DNA from: Haematobacter massiliensis
GTDB taxonomy: Bacteria > Pseudomonadota > Alphaproteobacteria > Rhodobacterales > Rhodobacteraceae
Direction: 5' to 3'
Assembly: GCF_000740795.1 (NCBI RefSeq)
Contig: NZ_JGYG01000003.1
Span: 62,001-126,000, forward strand
DNA length: 64,000 bases
In this document: positions 1 through 8,316 of the stretch, piece after piece
Numbering within the stretch: the first letter of the stretch is position 1
How the letters are laid out: each line of letters starts with the position of its first letter
Position numbers and translations under genes: made by a program
Notes under the pieces: generated by a model
The model's input: only the letters and a program-made list of their open reading frames with translations
The model's database searches: none
What the model was told of the DNA's origin: nothing

Positions 1-39
1 GTGGAGCGGCTGTTTCTGAAGTTCGGAAGGAAGGGCTGA
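1..39 (+). CDS. ABC transporter permease, C-terminal fragment (nucleoside/BMP-type importer)
   Basis: Only the last 12 codons and a TGA stop are inside the window, reading VERLFLKFGRKG. The stop overlaps the ATG of the following permease by one base (TGATG), which indicates translational coupling. Members of the BMP/nucleoside ABC family normally carry two adjacent permease genes, so this is most likely the first permease. The fragment itself is too short to identify by sequence; the call rests on position. Confidence 0.5.
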   Translation: MERLFLKFGRKG

Positions 40-1004
40 TGGACGCGGCCACGATCCTGCAGATCCTGGACAGCACGATCCGCCTTGGGACACCCTTGCT
101 GCTGGCCTGTCTGGCAGGGATGTTTTCCGAACGGGCGGGGATTTTCGATATCGGGCTGGAGGGCAAGATGCTCGCCGCGGCCTTCCTGTCCGCAGCAGTG
201 GCGGCGGTGACGGGCAATGTCTGGATCGGCCTGCTGGCGGGTGTCGCGGCGTCGCTGTCGCTGTCGGCCATTCACGGCCTCGCCTCCATCACCTTTCGGG
301 GCAATCAACTCATCTCCGGCGTCGCGATCAACTTCCTGGCCTCCGGCCTGACGGTGCTGATCGGGCAGAACTGGTTCCAGTTGGGGGGGCGCACCCCATC
401 GCTTGAGGGCGCGGCGCGGTTTCAACCCATCACGCTGCCCTTCGCAGAGACATTGCGCAATGTCCCCGTGATCGGACCGATCTATGCGGAGCTGATCTCA
501 GGCCATACGATTCTGGTTTATGTCGCATTCCTGCTCGTGCCGGCGAGCGCATTCCTCCTCTATCGCACGCGGTTCGGGCTGCGGCTCAGGGCGGTGGGGG
601 AAAATCCGGCTGCCGTGGATACGGCGGGCGTGTCCGTCACAAGGCTCCGCTACGCGGCCGTGGCGATCTGCGGGGTGCTTACCGGGCTTGCGGGCGCCTA
701 TCTGGCGACGGGCCTCTCAGCGGGCTTCGTCAAGGAAATGACGGCGGGGCGCGGCTATATCGCACTCGCCGCGCTGATCTTCGCCAAGTGGCGGCCATGG
801 TATGCTCTCGGCGCGACGATGCTCTTCGGCTTCCTGGAGGCGCTGACCAACCGTTTTCAGACGATCGAACTTCTGGGCATCACCGTACCGGTTCAGGTCA
901 TGCAGGCGCTGCCCTATGTGTTGACGGTCATCATTCTTGCCGGCTTCGTCGGTCGGGCTGTTCCTCCGCGCGCGGGCGGGGTAGCCTATGTGAAGGAGCG
1001 GTAA
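39..1004 (+). CDS. ABC transporter permease, nucleoside/BMP family
   Basis: The 321-residue product is a polytopic inner-membrane protein with eight or more hydrophobic segments. It starts with TPLLLACLAGMFSERAGIFD and continues with GLEGKMLAAAF, the pattern of the second permease of BMP-type importers (YufQ/NupC/RbsC superfamily) that take up nucleosides or related ribosides. The EAA-like cytoplasmic region is around RTRFGLRLRAVGENPAAVDTAG (residues 168-190). The ATG overlaps the stop of the preceding permease, so it is the distal gene of an operon whose ATPase and lipoprotein genes lie upstream of the window. The substrate cannot be read from the permease alone; purine nucleosides are the usual assignment. 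Confidence 0.85.
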   Translation: MDAATILQILDSTIRLGTPLLLACLAGMFSERAGIFDIGLEGKMLAAAFLSAAVAAVTGNVWIGLLAGVAASLSLSAIHGLASITFRGNQLISGVAINFLASGLTVLIGQNWFQLGGRTPSLEGAARFQPITLPFAETLRNVPVIGPIYAELISGHTILVYVAFLLVPASAFLLYRTRFGLRLRAVGENPAAVDTAGVSVTRLRYAAVAICGVLTGLAGAYLATGLSAGFVKEMTAGRGYIALAALIFAKWRPWYALGATMLFGFLEALTNRFQTIELLGITVPVQVMQALPYVLTVIILAGFVGRAVPPRAGGVAYVKER

Positions 1005-1040
1005 CCGCGGGCGCACGGAACCGCCCGCGCGGGGAATGAG

Positions 1041-1964
1041 ATGCTGCAAGTCTATCTGCCGATTGCCGAAGTTTCCGTCAACGGCGGGATCGTCTTCGCG
1101 ATAGGCGCCATCGTCGGAATACTCTCGGGCGTCTTCGGCGTGGGCGGCGGGTTTCTCATCACTCCCGCTCTGTTCTTCATTGGCATTCCGCCGCCCGTTG
1201 CGGTGGCAACCGGGGCCAATCAAGTGGTCGCCTCCTCCGTTTCGGGTGTTCTCGGCCACCTCCGTCGCAAGACCGTCGATCTCAGGATGGGGACGGTTCT
1301 GCTCGTCGGCGGTCTCATCGGCTCGCTGATCGGGATCTGGCTGTTCAACCGGTTGAAGGCGCTGGGGCAGATCGACCTGATCGTGCAGCTTTCCTATGTC
1401 GTACTGCTCGGCACAGTCGGCCTGCTCATGTTTCAGGAAAGTCTGCGCGCGTTGCGGCGGCAGCGGATGCAAGGCCCGGTCCGCATCCGGCGGAGCCAGC
1501 ATCTGTGGGTCCACCGGTTGCCCTTCAAGATGAAGTTCCGGGCATCCGGCCTTTATATCTCCGTGATCCCGCCGATGCTGGTGGGCTGTCTCGTGGGGAT
1601 CATGGCGGCGATCATGGGTGTGGGCGGCGGCTTCCTGATGGTGCCCGCGATGATCTACCTGCTCGGCATGCCGACCAAGGTCGTGGTGGGCACGTCGCTT
1701 TTCCAGATCATCTTCGTTACCGGCTTCACGACATTCATGCAGGCCTGGACCAATCAGGCGGTGGATCTCATCCTCGGCACCCTGCTGATCATCGGCGGGG
1801 TGATCGGGGCGCAGATCGGCACGCGTCTTGGCGCCAGGCTTCGGGCCGAGCAGCTTCGGGTGTTGCTGGCCGTTCTGGTGCTGCTCGTCTGCGGGCGGCT
1901 GGCATATGACCTCGTCGTGACGCCACCGGAGCTTTTCTCCATCGCGCGGGGAGGCGGGTTCTGA
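1041..1964 (+). CDS. TSUP family transporter (TauE/SafE-type anion permease)
   Basis: The 307-residue integral membrane protein contains the duplicated TSUP signature: GVFGVGGGFLITPALFFIGI near residues 31-51 and GVGGGFLMVPAMIYLLGMPT near residues 193-212. Each is followed by a VATG/VVGTS segment. TauE/SafE proteins export or import sulfite, sulfoacetate and related small anions. The gene sits 36 bp after the permease gene, and its TGA overlaps the ATG of the TIGR02186 gene by one base. This pairing with TIGR02186 recurs in alphaproteobacteria, so the two probably work together. The actual anion is unknown. Confidence 0.88.
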   Translation: MLQVYLPIAEVSVNGGIVFAIGAIVGILSGVFGVGGGFLITPALFFIGIPPPVAVATGANQVVASSVSGVLGHLRRKTVDLRMGTVLLVGGLIGSLIGIWLFNRLKALGQIDLIVQLSYVVLLGTVGLLMFQESLRALRRQRMQGPVRIRRSQHLWVHRLPFKMKFRASGLYISVIPPMLVGCLVGIMAAIMGVGGGFLMVPAMIYLLGMPTKVVVGTSLFQIIFVTGFTTFMQAWTNQAVDLILGTLLIIGGVIGAQIGTRLGARLRAEQLRVLLAVLVLLVCGRLAYDLVVTPPELFSIARGGGF

Positions 1965-2758
1965 TGCGGTTTCTGATGCGCCTGCTGCCCGCGTGCCTGC
2001 TGCTCCTCACCCTCCTGCCCCTTACAGCGGATACGCAGACCCGCCCGACGGGCGAAAGGATCGTGGCTGGCTTCAGCCATGACTTCATTGACATCAGCGC
2101 ACGTTTCGACGGGTCCGAAATCCTTGTCTTCGGCGCTGTCCGGCGGGAGCAGGCAATCCCGGAAGACAACCCGCTGGGCGTGATCGTCATCGTCGAAGGT
2201 CCGCCCGAGACGCTGACCATCCGCAAGAAAAGCCATCAGTTCGGCATCTGGATGAACACCCAGAACGTGCGCATTCGCTCCGCGCCGAGTTTCTATGCCG
2301 TGAACACCTCCTGGCCCGTCTCCTTCATGCTGACGCCCGAGCAGGACCGGCAATACGGCATCAGCCTGCCCCGGCTCATCTATATCGCGGGGCGTGACGT
2401 GTCGGAGGAGGAAGAGCCGGCCTTCGTCGATGCACTGATCCGGATTCGCCGGGAATCAGGAACATATCAGATCAACGAACGCGCCGTTTCGCTGGAAGAA
2501 TCCACGCTGTTCCAGACGCGGGTGGAGCTGCCCTCCACCCTTGTGGAAGGCACCTACATCACCCGTATCTATCTCACGCGGGAGGGGCGGGTGATCGACC
2601 GCTATGAAAGCCATCTGCCCGTGTACAAGGTGGGGGTGGAGCGGTGGGTACATCTCCTGGCGGTGGAACAGCCACTGGTGACGGGGCTTCTCGCCCTCAT
2701 GGTGGCTGTCGTCGCAGGATGGGGCGCCTCGGCCCTGTTCCGGTCGCTGCGCCTTTGA
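1964..2758 (+). CDS. TIGR02186 family membrane-anchored periplasmic protein
   Basis: The 264-residue product has an N-terminal signal or anchor (LLPACLLLLTLLPLTADTQT), a beta-rich periplasmic domain beginning ERIVAGFSHDFIDISARFDG, and one C-terminal membrane helix (LVTGLLALMVAVVAGWGASA) ending in a short basic tail. This matches the uncharacterised TIGR02186 family, which is almost always encoded next to a TSUP permease. The start codon overlaps the stop of that permease. A role as an accessory subunit facing the periplasm is an inference from coupling and topology; no catalytic motif is visible. Confidence 0.82.
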   Translation: MRFLMRLLPACLLLLTLLPLTADTQTRPTGERIVAGFSHDFIDISARFDGSEILVFGAVRREQAIPEDNPLGVIVIVEGPPETLTIRKKSHQFGIWMNTQNVRIRSAPSFYAVNTSWPVSFMLTPEQDRQYGISLPRLIYIAGRDVSEEEEPAFVDALIRIRRESGTYQINERAVSLEESTLFQTRVELPSTLVEGTYITRIYLTREGRVIDRYESHLPVYKVGVERWVHLLAVEQPLVTGLLALMVAVVAGWGASALFRSLRL

Positions 2759-2762
2759 TCGC

Positions 2763-2999
2763 TCAGAATGCCTTGAAGGTCATGGTCGTCAAGCTGCGTT
2801 GAATATCCGCGATGTCGAAAAGGTTATCGGCCAGCCAGCGGCCCGTATCCTCTTCCTCGGGGATGTAGATCTTGGCGAGAAGATCCCATTCGCCAGACGT
2901 GGAGTACAGTTCGGAGACCACCTCCCGGTCATAGATCGCATCGGCAACCGCGTAGGTCTTGCCGGGAGTGCAGCGAAGCTGAACAAAGATGCAGCGCAT
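2763..2999 (-). CDS. Stand-alone Lrp/AsnC ligand-binding (RAM) domain protein
   Basis: The 78-residue product (MRCIFVQLRCTPGKTYAVAD) is a RAM/AsnC effector-binding domain with no helix-turn-helix. It contains the typical STSGEWDLLAKI strand-turn followed by a short helix and TTMTFKAF at the end. Such proteins form dimers or higher oligomers that bind amino acids. They may modulate full-length Lrp regulators or act as small-molecule sensors. I chose the ATG at 2999 because the longer reading frame (to 3020) adds only a non-conserved MIWKGNA leader. It ends four bases beyond the convergent TIGR02186 gene and follows the helicase gene on the same strand. Confidence 0.82.
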   Translation of the reverse strand: MRCIFVQLRCTPGKTYAVADAIYDREVVSELYSTSGEWDLLAKIYIPEEEDTGRWLADNLFDIADIQRSLTTMTFKAF

Positions 3000-3032
3000 G
3001 GCATTTCCTTTCCAAATCATCCCGAACGGGAG

Positions 3033-4562
3033 TCATTCCTCCGCCTCTGCGGCGAGTTCCAGCGTGGCCCGCGCGCCGGCGAGATCGGCGACACCCAGCG
3101 GCGCCGTGGGCCGGGCCAGCCGGTTGCGCACGACCCAGAGCAGCCGTTTCTCCGCCCGCGTGATAGCCACATAGGCAAGTCGCTTCCACAGCGGAAGGCC
3201 GGCCTCCATCCGCCCGGTCTGCGCCGCAGCCCAGAGATCGGGGGCAAAGACCTGCACCGCCTCCCATTGCGAGCCCTGCGCCTTGTGGATCGTCACCGCT
3301 GCCCCGTGCAGAAAGGTGGCTCCCATGCGCGCCGCAAAGGGGATGAAGGGTTCCTCCTCATCCGGCTTCTCGATCTTGACGATGGACGCGGCGGAGACCT
3401 GCGGTTCCTCGGCGCCCAGCACATGCAGGCGCGAGAAGCCGGGCTTGCGCCCCTCGCCCAGATAGATGACCTGCGCGCCCTTGATGAGACCGCGCGCCTC
3501 AAGGTCGATCCGCTTCTTGCGATGCTTCAACGGTAATTCGATCCCGTCGCAGATCAGCGGTTCACCGGGCAGCAGGGCATCCTCCGGCGCGCCGAAGGCC
3601 GCCCGAAACGCCTGAATGAGCCGGATGCGGGTGACGTTCCGCCAGACCAGCACCGGCGAACGCGCCATCAGATCGGCCTCCACCCGCTGGCTCACCACGA
3701 CACGGGGGTCGCGGCGGGCCGCGTCCTCCACCATCGCCTCGAACCGCTCGAAGGTCAGCGCCGGGTCGGCCAGCGCATGGGCGAGATCGAGGATCGGGTT
3801 GTCCTCCGCCTGCCGGTGGATGCGGGAGAGGTGCAGGACACGCTCCTCCCTCAGCCCTTCGAAGGCCATCTCTCCCGACTGCCCCACGGGCGCGAGCTGC
3901 GCCGGATCGCCGAAGAGGACGAGTGTCGGAAAGATCTCCTGCAGATCCTCGAACTGGCGGGCGTCGAGCATCGAGGCCTCATCCACGAAACCGATGTCCA
4001 GCGGATCCTCCCGCCGCTTCCAGCCCCGGATGAAGTCCGAGCCTCGCAGCCCTGCCGTGGCAAGCGCGCCGGGGATCGATTTCATCTGGTCGTAGAATGC
4101 CTTGGCCCGGTCCAGCAAGGCGTCCGCCATGCCTTCCACCACCGGTCGCTCACCGCCATTGGCGAGCCATTCTGCCAGCCGCTCATACTGCGGATCATAG
4201 ACAGGCGTGTAGAGGATGCGGTGGATCGTCGTCGCCGGCACCCCGCGGGAACGGAGCACGCTTGCCGCCTTGTTGGTGGGTGCGAGCACAGCGAGCGTCC
4301 GGCGCTCCTTCCGCCTCCGCCCTTCCCAGTCACCGGAGACGATCTCCACCCCGGCGTCCTCCAGCGCCTTCGTGAGGCTGGCAAGCAGCATCGTCTTGCC
4401 CGAACCCGCCTTGCCGGTGACGGCGAGAACCGAAGCCCCCTCTCCCGTCGCCGGTTGCAGGGTGCCTTCATTGAGGTCCACCCCGGCCCCGGCCAGCATT
4501 TCGGCAAGTCGATCCCAGGCCTCGGCCTGATCGGGAGAGAGAGGGAGAATGTCGGCAGCCAT
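3033..4562 (-). CDS. RecD-like ATP-dependent DNA helicase (AAA family, SF1)
   Basis: The 509-residue protein has a superfamily 1B helicase layout. Walker A is GKAGSGKT at residues 50-57, motif Ia follows with LAPTNKAASVLRSRG, Walker B is DEAS at 194-197, motif III is LFGDPAQLAPVG, and the C-terminal motifs are IHKAQGSQWEAV and YVAITRAEKRLLWVV. This is the RecD2-like helicase family of alphaproteobacteria, which lacks the long N-terminal helix-hairpin-helix region of true RecD2. It probably acts on DNA ends or forks in repair. It is followed on the same strand by the RAM-domain gene. No RecB/RecC partner is present. Confidence 0.85.
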   Translation of the reverse strand: MAADILPLSPDQAEAWDRLAEMLAGAGVDLNEGTLQPATGEGASVLAVTGKAGSGKTMLLASLTKALEDAGVEIVSGDWEGRRRKERRTLAVLAPTNKAASVLRSRGVPATTIHRILYTPVYDPQYERLAEWLANGGERPVVEGMADALLDRAKAFYDQMKSIPGALATAGLRGSDFIRGWKRREDPLDIGFVDEASMLDARQFEDLQEIFPTLVLFGDPAQLAPVGQSGEMAFEGLREERVLHLSRIHRQAEDNPILDLAHALADPALTFERFEAMVEDAARRDPRVVVSQRVEADLMARSPVLVWRNVTRIRLIQAFRAAFGAPEDALLPGEPLICDGIELPLKHRKKRIDLEARGLIKGAQVIYLGEGRKPGFSRLHVLGAEEPQVSAASIVKIEKPDEEEPFIPFAARMGATFLHGAAVTIHKAQGSQWEAVQVFAPDLWAAAQTGRMEAGLPLWKRLAYVAITRAEKRLLWVVRNRLARPTAPLGVADLAGARATLELAAEAEE

Positions 4563-4603
4563 GGCGCGACCCTATCCCGACCGCCGCACACGCGCCAGCC
4601 GGA

Positions 4604-4798
4604 TCAGCCCGGCTGCGGGGGCGAATACGGAGCATCCTGAGGCGCGGCGTCGATCTCCCGCCGCGCCACCTCCTCCGCGATCACGATCTGATCGGAGAGA
4701 AGCGGCAGACCGTTCAGTTCTGAAAAGCGGCGCAAATCCGCGAGGACATCAAAGATCCAGTCATGCCGCGTCACAAATGCTCTCCATTCTCGAAACAT
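4604..4798 (-). CDS. Conserved small hypothetical protein (64 aa)
   Basis: The frame encodes [25 protein letters not shown] and continues with a predicted helix ending in an acidic/proline tail. I recognise the pattern (aromatic-rich helix, DVLADLR, then NGL) from small uncharacterised Rhodobacterales proteins, but no function is known. It lies 41 bp upstream of the helicase gene on the same strand, so they may be co-transcribed. A longer TTG-initiated form from 4837 is possible. Neither start has a convincing Shine-Dalgarno sequence, so the 5' end is uncertain. Confidence 0.55.
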   Translation of the reverse strand: MFREWRAFVTRHDWIFDVLADLRRFSELNGLPLLSDQIVIAEEVARREIDAAPQDAPYSPPQPG

Positions 4799-4901
4799 CT
4801 GGAGGTTAGCATGTCTTTCACCTGCGACCGCGCGCAAATCCGCACCCGACAGGGAACGCCCCGCGCTTGCCCTGCCCCTCGGCGAAGCCTATCTTCTCAA
4901 T

Positions 4902-5906
4902 ATGACAGCGCCGTTGATCGACCCTTTCGCCCGCGCAATACGCTACCTCAGGGTATCGGTCACAGACCGCTGCGATTTCCGCTGCGTTTACTGTATGGCG
5001 GAAAACATGACCTTTCTGCCCAAGGCGGAGCTTCTGACACTGGAGGAGCTGGACAGGATCTGCTCCGGCTTCGTGGCCTTGGGGGTGGAGAAACTCCGTA
5101 TCACCGGGGGTGAGCCGCTCGTCCGCCGCGGCATCATGACCTTCTTCCGGGCGATGGGGCGTCATCTGGAAAGCGGCGCGCTGAAGGAACTCACGCTGAC
5201 GACCAACGGCTCGCAGCTCGCGCGGCATGCCGCGGAGCTGGCGGATTGCGGCGTCAGGCGGGTGAATGTCTCTCTCGACACGCTGGACCCGGACCGTTTC
5301 GCGGAGATCACCCGCTGGGGCCGGATTTCGCAGGTTCTGGAGGGGCTGGAGGCGGCAAAAGCGGCGGGCCTGCGCGTCAAGATCAATACCGTGGCGCTGA
5401 AGGGCGTCAACGAGGATGAGCTTGAAAGGCTGGTCGCATGGTCCGCCGCCGAAGATCACGACCTGACGTTCATCGAGGTCATGCCGATGGGCGACATCGG
5501 CAACGAAAATCGGCTGGACCAGTTCTGGTCGCTTCGCGATCTTCGCGCACGTCTGGCACAGAACTGGACCCTGACCGACCTTGCTGAACGGACGGGTGGT
5601 CCCGCTCGCTATGTGCGGCTGGAGGAAACCGGCCAGAAGATCGGCTTCATCACGCCGCTGTCGCATAACTTCTGCGAAAGCTGCAACCGTGTCCGCCTTA
5701 CCTGCACGGGCGAGCTTTTCATGTGCTTGGGACAGGAGGACAAGGCGGACCTGCGCGCCCCGCTGCGGGACGGCGCAGACGATGCGGCGCTGGAGACCGC
5801 CATCCGCGCTGCCATCGCACGCAAACCCAAAGGCCATGACTTCGACTATTCCCGCCAGACGATCGCGGGAACCATGTCACGCCATATGAGCCACACCGGC
5901 GGCTAG
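4902..5906 (+). CDS. moaA: GTP 3',8-cyclase MoaA (molybdenum cofactor biosynthesis)
   Basis: The 334-residue radical-SAM enzyme catalyses the first step of molybdopterin synthesis, converting GTP to 3',8-cyclo-7,8-dihydro-GTP. The SAM-binding cluster motif is C24-x3-C28-x2-C31 (CDFRCVYC). The second 4Fe-4S cluster site is C258-x2-C261-x13-C275 in [10 protein letters not shown] and ELFMC. The [11 protein letters not shown] motif for SAM binding is present. The protein ends in the conserved GG pair required for activity. No other mo-cofactor gene is in the window; the MOSC gene at 28.4 kb is a possible functional relative only. It is transcribed divergently from the small hypothetical gene and convergently with the next. 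Confidence 0.97.
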   Translation: MTAPLIDPFARAIRYLRVSVTDRCDFRCVYCMAENMTFLPKAELLTLEELDRICSGFVALGVEKLRITGGEPLVRRGIMTFFRAMGRHLESGALKELTLTTNGSQLARHAAELADCGVRRVNVSLDTLDPDRFAEITRWGRISQVLEGLEAAKAAGLRVKINTVALKGVNEDELERLVAWSAAEDHDLTFIEVMPMGDIGNENRLDQFWSLRDLRARLAQNWTLTDLAERTGGPARYVRLEETGQKIGFITPLSHNFCESCNRVRLTCTGELFMCLGQEDKADLRAPLRDGADDAALETAIRAAIARKPKGHDFDYSRQTIAGTMSRHMSHTGG

Positions 5907-5913
5907 ACGCGCC

Positions 5914-6342
5914 TCAGGGCACCTGACCGGGAAGGCGCGCCAGCAGGTGATCCACCATGTCGCCGGTAAAAGGCTCCCGAAGCAGAAACCATCCTTCCGA
6001 CACGGCATCTTCCTCCGCCAGCGAACCGCTGACGACGATAACCTTGCCGCCCCGCTCCTCCACGGAACGGTGCAGGCCGGAGTCCAGGATCGCCTGCTTT
6101 CGCATCGACAGGAACGCCGCCGTCACATCCGGCATTTCCGCCATTGCCTGATGGGCAATATCGGGGCGCGAAAACACCTGCACATCGCATTCCCCCGCCG
6201 ATCCACGGATCGCTTCCACGATGTCAGTTGCGATAAGCGGTAGCGGCTCGACCACAATGAACCGCGAGACATCAGGTCGCCGTATCACGGAAAATCCGGA
6301 TCCTTCCGTCAAGGCCACCTCCATTCTAGAATGCTGCATCAT
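5914..6342 (-). CDS. Response-regulator-like protein (degenerate receiver)
   Basis: The 142-residue product has a CheY-like alternating pattern: RFIVVEPLPLIATDIVEAIR, then VTAAFLSMRKQAILDSG, VIVVSGSLAEEDAVSEG and WFLLREPFTGDMVDHLLARL. It has the shape of a stand-alone receiver, but the first acidic pair reads VEP and the phosphoacceptor position reads FLSM. The conserved Lys-Pro reads REP. It is therefore probably not phosphorylated in the usual way. The start is uncertain: ATG at 6342, 6339 or 6324, or TTG at 6390, none with a clear Shine-Dalgarno. It is divergent from the Crp/Fnr gene and shares its short promoter region. Confidence 0.6.
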   Translation of the reverse strand: MMQHSRMEVALTEGSGFSVIRRPDVSRFIVVEPLPLIATDIVEAIRGSAGECDVQVFSRPDIAHQAMAEMPDVTAAFLSMRKQAILDSGLHRSVEERGGKVIVVSGSLAEEDAVSEGWFLLREPFTGDMVDHLLARLPGQVP

Positions 6343-6344
6343 GT

Positions 6345-6362
6345 CTTTGGAACATTCCAAAG
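6345..6362. promoter_or_regulatory. 18-bp perfect palindrome between divergent receiver-like and Crp/Fnr genes
   Basis: The sequence CTTTGGAACATTCCAAAG has two 8-bp inverted arms around a CA centre. It lies just upstream of the Crp/Fnr gene and beside the proposed start of the divergent gene. It is the right size for a homodimeric regulator. It differs from the FNR consensus TTGATnnnnATCAA. Autoregulation by the adjacent Crp/Fnr protein is an inference. Confidence 0.5.
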
Positions 6363-6404
6363 CTATCGTCATTAAACTACGACATATCAAAAGGAATGAC
6401 CGGC

Positions 6405-7133
6405 GTGACGACCCCCTGCAGTGCCTGTCCCCTTCGCCGCCGGCCGGCCTTTCTTCCCATGAGCTCCGAAGAGCTGCGTTTCATGGAGCGGTTCAAGCGG
6501 GGTGAGATGATAGTCTCCCCCGGAACGCCGCTTTTCAGCGAAGGTGAACAAAGTCGGAACATGTACACTGTATTCTCTGGAATGGGATTGAAATTCAAAA
6601 GCTTGGAGGATGGCCGCCGTCAAGTGCTGAACTTCATCTTTCCCGGAGATTTCGTAGGGCTGCAAAACGCGATCAGTGCCGGAATGCAGTTCGGGATAGA
6701 GGCCACGACCCCGATGACCCTCTGCGTCTTTGACCGATCACGATTGGGGGAGCTGTTCACGAACCAGCCCACGCGCGCTTATTCGCTGACATGGATCAGC
6801 GCAGCGGAGGAGTATTTTCTTGGTGACGCATTGGCAACAATTGGCCAGAGAGACGCACGGGAACGGCTGGCCTGGGCCATGGCGCGCATCTTCGGACGGT
6901 TGACCGCGCTTGGTCTGGCGGAGGGTCAGACAGTCCCTTTTCCCTACAGGCAACAGGACCTCGCCGATGCGGTGGGCCTGTCGCTGGTCCATACCAACAA
7001 GATGCTGGCGCGCCTGCGCCTCGACGGGCTGGCGGACTGGGCTGGAGGGCGGCTCACCGTGCCGGATGTAAAGCGGCTGGGCGACGCGGCGATGACGGAT
7101 GAACTCATCCCGCCGCCTCGCCCGATCTTCTGA
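6405..7133 (+). CDS. Crp/Fnr family transcriptional regulator
   Basis: The product has a cyclic-nucleotide-binding-like beta-roll (MIVSPGTPLFSEGEQSRNMY to FPGDFVGLQ), a long dimerisation helix and a C-terminal winged helix-turn-helix (YRQQDLADAVGLSLVHTNKM). It starts with a CSACPLR motif. Only three cysteines are present (two N-terminal, one in TLCVF), so a canonical FNR 4Fe-4S cluster with four cysteine ligands is unlikely. The recognition helix SLVHTNKML lacks the E-x2-S-R pattern of FNR. I prefer GTG at 6405: the AAGGA at 6391-6395 is nine bases upstream of it but directly abuts the alternative ATG at 6396. Confidence 0.88.
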   Translation: MTTPCSACPLRRRPAFLPMSSEELRFMERFKRGEMIVSPGTPLFSEGEQSRNMYTVFSGMGLKFKSLEDGRRQVLNFIFPGDFVGLQNAISAGMQFGIEATTPMTLCVFDRSRLGELFTNQPTRAYSLTWISAAEEYFLGDALATIGQRDARERLAWAMARIFGRLTALGLAEGQTVPFPYRQQDLADAVGLSLVHTNKMLARLRLDGLADWAGGRLTVPDVKRLGDAAMTDELIPPPRPIF

Positions 7134-7139
7134 TCGCCC

Positions 7140-8303
7140 TTACGCGGCGCGAAGGCGCTGTTCGACCAGCTCGGCCCAGAACGATGCCCCTGCCGGAATC
7201 GCCTCATCGTTGAAGTTGTAAGCGGGATGGTGGACATCGGCGCTGTCGCCATTGCCGATCTGGATATAGGCGCCCGGGACCACCTCCAGCACGTAGGAGA
7301 AGTCCTCACCCCCCATCAGCGGTTCGGCATTGGTATCGACATCACCCGCCACGGTGCGCGCTGCTTCGGCCGCATAGGTGGTCTCGGCTTCCCAGTTGAC
7401 AGTCGCCGGATAGCCAGGGCGCCAGTCTATCTCGGCGCTGCCGCCAAAGGCACCGGCGATCTGGGGGACCAGCGCCTTCAGCCGCTCCTCGCCCAGGGCC
7501 CGCAATTCCTTTTCGAAGGTGCGAATGGTACCGCGCAGGGTCACACGCTCGGGAATGACGTTGAAGGCTTCCGTCTCGGTGCGGAAACTGGTCACGGAGA
7601 CGACGATCGACTTGATCGGATCGGCATTCCGCGAGGCGATGGATTGCAGCGCGATGATGATATGGCTCGCGATCAGCGTCGTGTCGATCGAGGCATGGGG
7701 CTTCGCGGCATGACCCCCCTTGCCGGTCACGGTGATCTCGAATTCATCCGTGGCGGCATAGAAAGGCCCGGACCGGATGGAGAACTTGCCCACCTCAAGC
7801 CCCGGAGAATTGTGCATGCCATAAGCTTCGGTAATGCCGAAACGTTCGATCATGCCGTCATCCACCATGGCCTTGCCGCCCGCCCCGCCTTCTTCCGCAG
7901 GCTGGAAGATCAGCGCGACGGTGCCATCGAAGTTCCGGGTCTCCGCCAGATACTTGGCCGCGCCAAGCAGCATGGCCGTATGCCCGTCATGGCCGCAGGC
8001 GTGCATCTTGCCGGGCACACGAGAGGCATAGGGAAGGCCCGTCACCTCATAGATCGGCAGGGCATCCATATCGGCGCGCAGGCCGATCACCCGGTCCGAT
8101 CCGCTGCGCCCCCGGATGATGCCGACAACGCCGGTACGGCCGATACCTTCCACAACCTCGTCGCAACCAAATTCCCGCAGCTTTTCGGCCACGATTCCTG
8201 CCGTGCGGTGGACGTCATACATCAACTCGGGGTTTTCGTGGAAATCGCGGCGCCATGCGGCGATCTCCTCTTGCAACTCCGCCAGACGGTTCTTGATCGG
8301 CAT
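7140..8303 (-). CDS. M20 family amidohydrolase (hippurate hydrolase/aminoacylase type)
   Basis: The 387-residue cytoplasmic metallopeptidase belongs to the M20D aminoacylase group that hydrolyses N-acyl amino acids such as hippurate. The metal-binding stretch MHACGHDGHTAMLLGAAKYL is near residue 95, and the catalytic EEGGAGG follows LIFQPAE near residue 137. Further metal-site residues are in the H-N-S-P (MHNSPGLEVG) and GGEDFS segments. The start has a good Shine-Dalgarno (AGGAG). It is the last gene of a four-gene minus-strand operon with an FAD oxidoreductase, an ArgE-like deacetylase and a double ABC ATPase. Deacylation of imported acyl-amino acids is a natural role. Confidence 0.9.
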   Translation of the reverse strand: MPIKNRLAELQEEIAAWRRDFHENPELMYDVHRTAGIVAEKLREFGCDEVVEGIGRTGVVGIIRGRSGSDRVIGLRADMDALPIYEVTGLPYASRVPGKMHACGHDGHTAMLLGAAKYLAETRNFDGTVALIFQPAEEGGAGGKAMVDDGMIERFGITEAYGMHNSPGLEVGKFSIRSGPFYAATDEFEITVTGKGGHAAKPHASIDTTLIASHIIIALQSIASRNADPIKSIVVSVTSFRTETEAFNVIPERVTLRGTIRTFEKELRALGEERLKALVPQIAGAFGGSAEIDWRPGYPATVNWEAETTYAAEAARTVAGDVDTNAEPLMGGEDFSYVLEVVPGAYIQIGNGDSADVHHPAYNFNDEAIPAGASFWAELVEQRLRAA

Positions 8304-8316
8304 GTCTTGTCTCCTG

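Noticed and set aside
6363-6404. FNR box upstream of the Crp/Fnr gene
   Set aside because: The sequence has no TTGATnnnnATCAA match; only the unrelated 18-bp palindrome is present.
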